From: an uncultured Bacteroidales bacterium
GTDB lineage: Bacteria > Bacteroidota > Bacteroidia > Bacteroidales > Muribaculaceae
Reading direction: 5' to 3'
NCBI GenBank assembly: GCA_900552315.1
Contig: URZM01000144.1
Coordinates: forward strand, 1-5,591
DNA length: 5,591 bases
Part shown: positions 5,537 through 5,591 of the stretch, piece after piece
How positions within the stretch are numbered: the first letter of the stretch is position 1
How the letters are laid out: each line of letters begins with the position of its first letter
Made by a program: the position numbers and the translations under genes
Notes under the pieces: model-generated
Database searches by the model: none
Told to the model about the DNA's origin: nothing
What the model saw: the letters and a program-made list of their open reading frames with translations, nothing else

Positions 5537-5591
5537 AAAAAAGCCCCACGATATGCGAGAGGGAGGGCGATGAGCCCTCCTCTCTCGTCTT
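5537..5591. terminator. Probable bidirectional terminator, cut by the window end
   Basis: CGAGAG (5556-5561) pairs with CTCTCG (5582-5587) and GGAGGGC (5562-5568) with GCCCTCC (5574-5580), a 13-pair stem with one bulged T (5581) and a GATGA loop. It is preceded by six A residues (5537-5542) and GCCCCACG. Read on the - strand the hairpin is followed by CGTGGGGC and a T-run, which suits termination of a gene entering from the right. If the sequence beyond the window continues with a matching GTGGGGC and a T-run, the stem would be longer and work in both directions; that part is inference. Confidence 0.6.

Overview
The window looks like a chromosomal housekeeping segment of a Bacteroidota bacterium, most likely Bacteroidales. 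The evidence is the ribosomal protein sequences, the rpsF-rpsR-rplI order without ssb or dnaB between the genes, start codons that mostly lack a Shine-Dalgarno (SD) sequence, and two promoter-like sites matching the Bacteroidota consensus TTTG / TAnnTTTG. The fairly GC-rich coding sequence and the gene content would fit a gut family such as Muribaculaceae or Barnesiellaceae, but that is only an inference. I see no mobile element, CRISPR array, tRNA or rRNA.

Layout: 1-1047 holds the ribosomal protein operon rpsF (5' end cut off by the window), rpsR and rplI, all on the + strand. A strong GC-rich hairpin follows at 1080-1112. Next, at 1159-2568 (+), is a complete RhlE-like DEAD-box RNA helicase with a basic low-complexity tail. 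It converges, with a 9-base gap, on rlmH (2578-3051, - strand), the 23S rRNA pseudouridine-1915 methyltransferase. A 65-base divergent promoter region (3052-3116) separates rlmH from nadC (3117-3968, +; NAD biosynthesis). Only 28 bases after nadC lies a secreted GH13 alpha-amylase resembling Bacillus AmyE (3997-5436, +). The window ends in a 155-base gene-free stretch packed with hairpins; the last is probably a terminator cut by the window edge.

Function: the first five genes share a theme, ribosome structure and maturation (bS6, bS18, bL9, an RNA helicase and an rRNA methylase). nadC and the amylase are metabolically unrelated but are probably co-transcribed because of their close spacing.

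The most interesting signal is the 8-base perfect SD (AAAGGAGG) in front of rpsR, the only clear SD among the five complete genes whose upstream region is visible. In Bacteroidota the anti-SD tail of 16S rRNA is held in a pocket made by bS21, bS18 and bS6, and rpsU (bS21) is known to be autoregulated through a strong SD. A strong SD on the bS18 gene, just after the bS6 gene, suggests a similar feedback circuit. Second are the mirror-image divergent promoters of rlmH and nadC. I found no clearly novel multi-gene system here.
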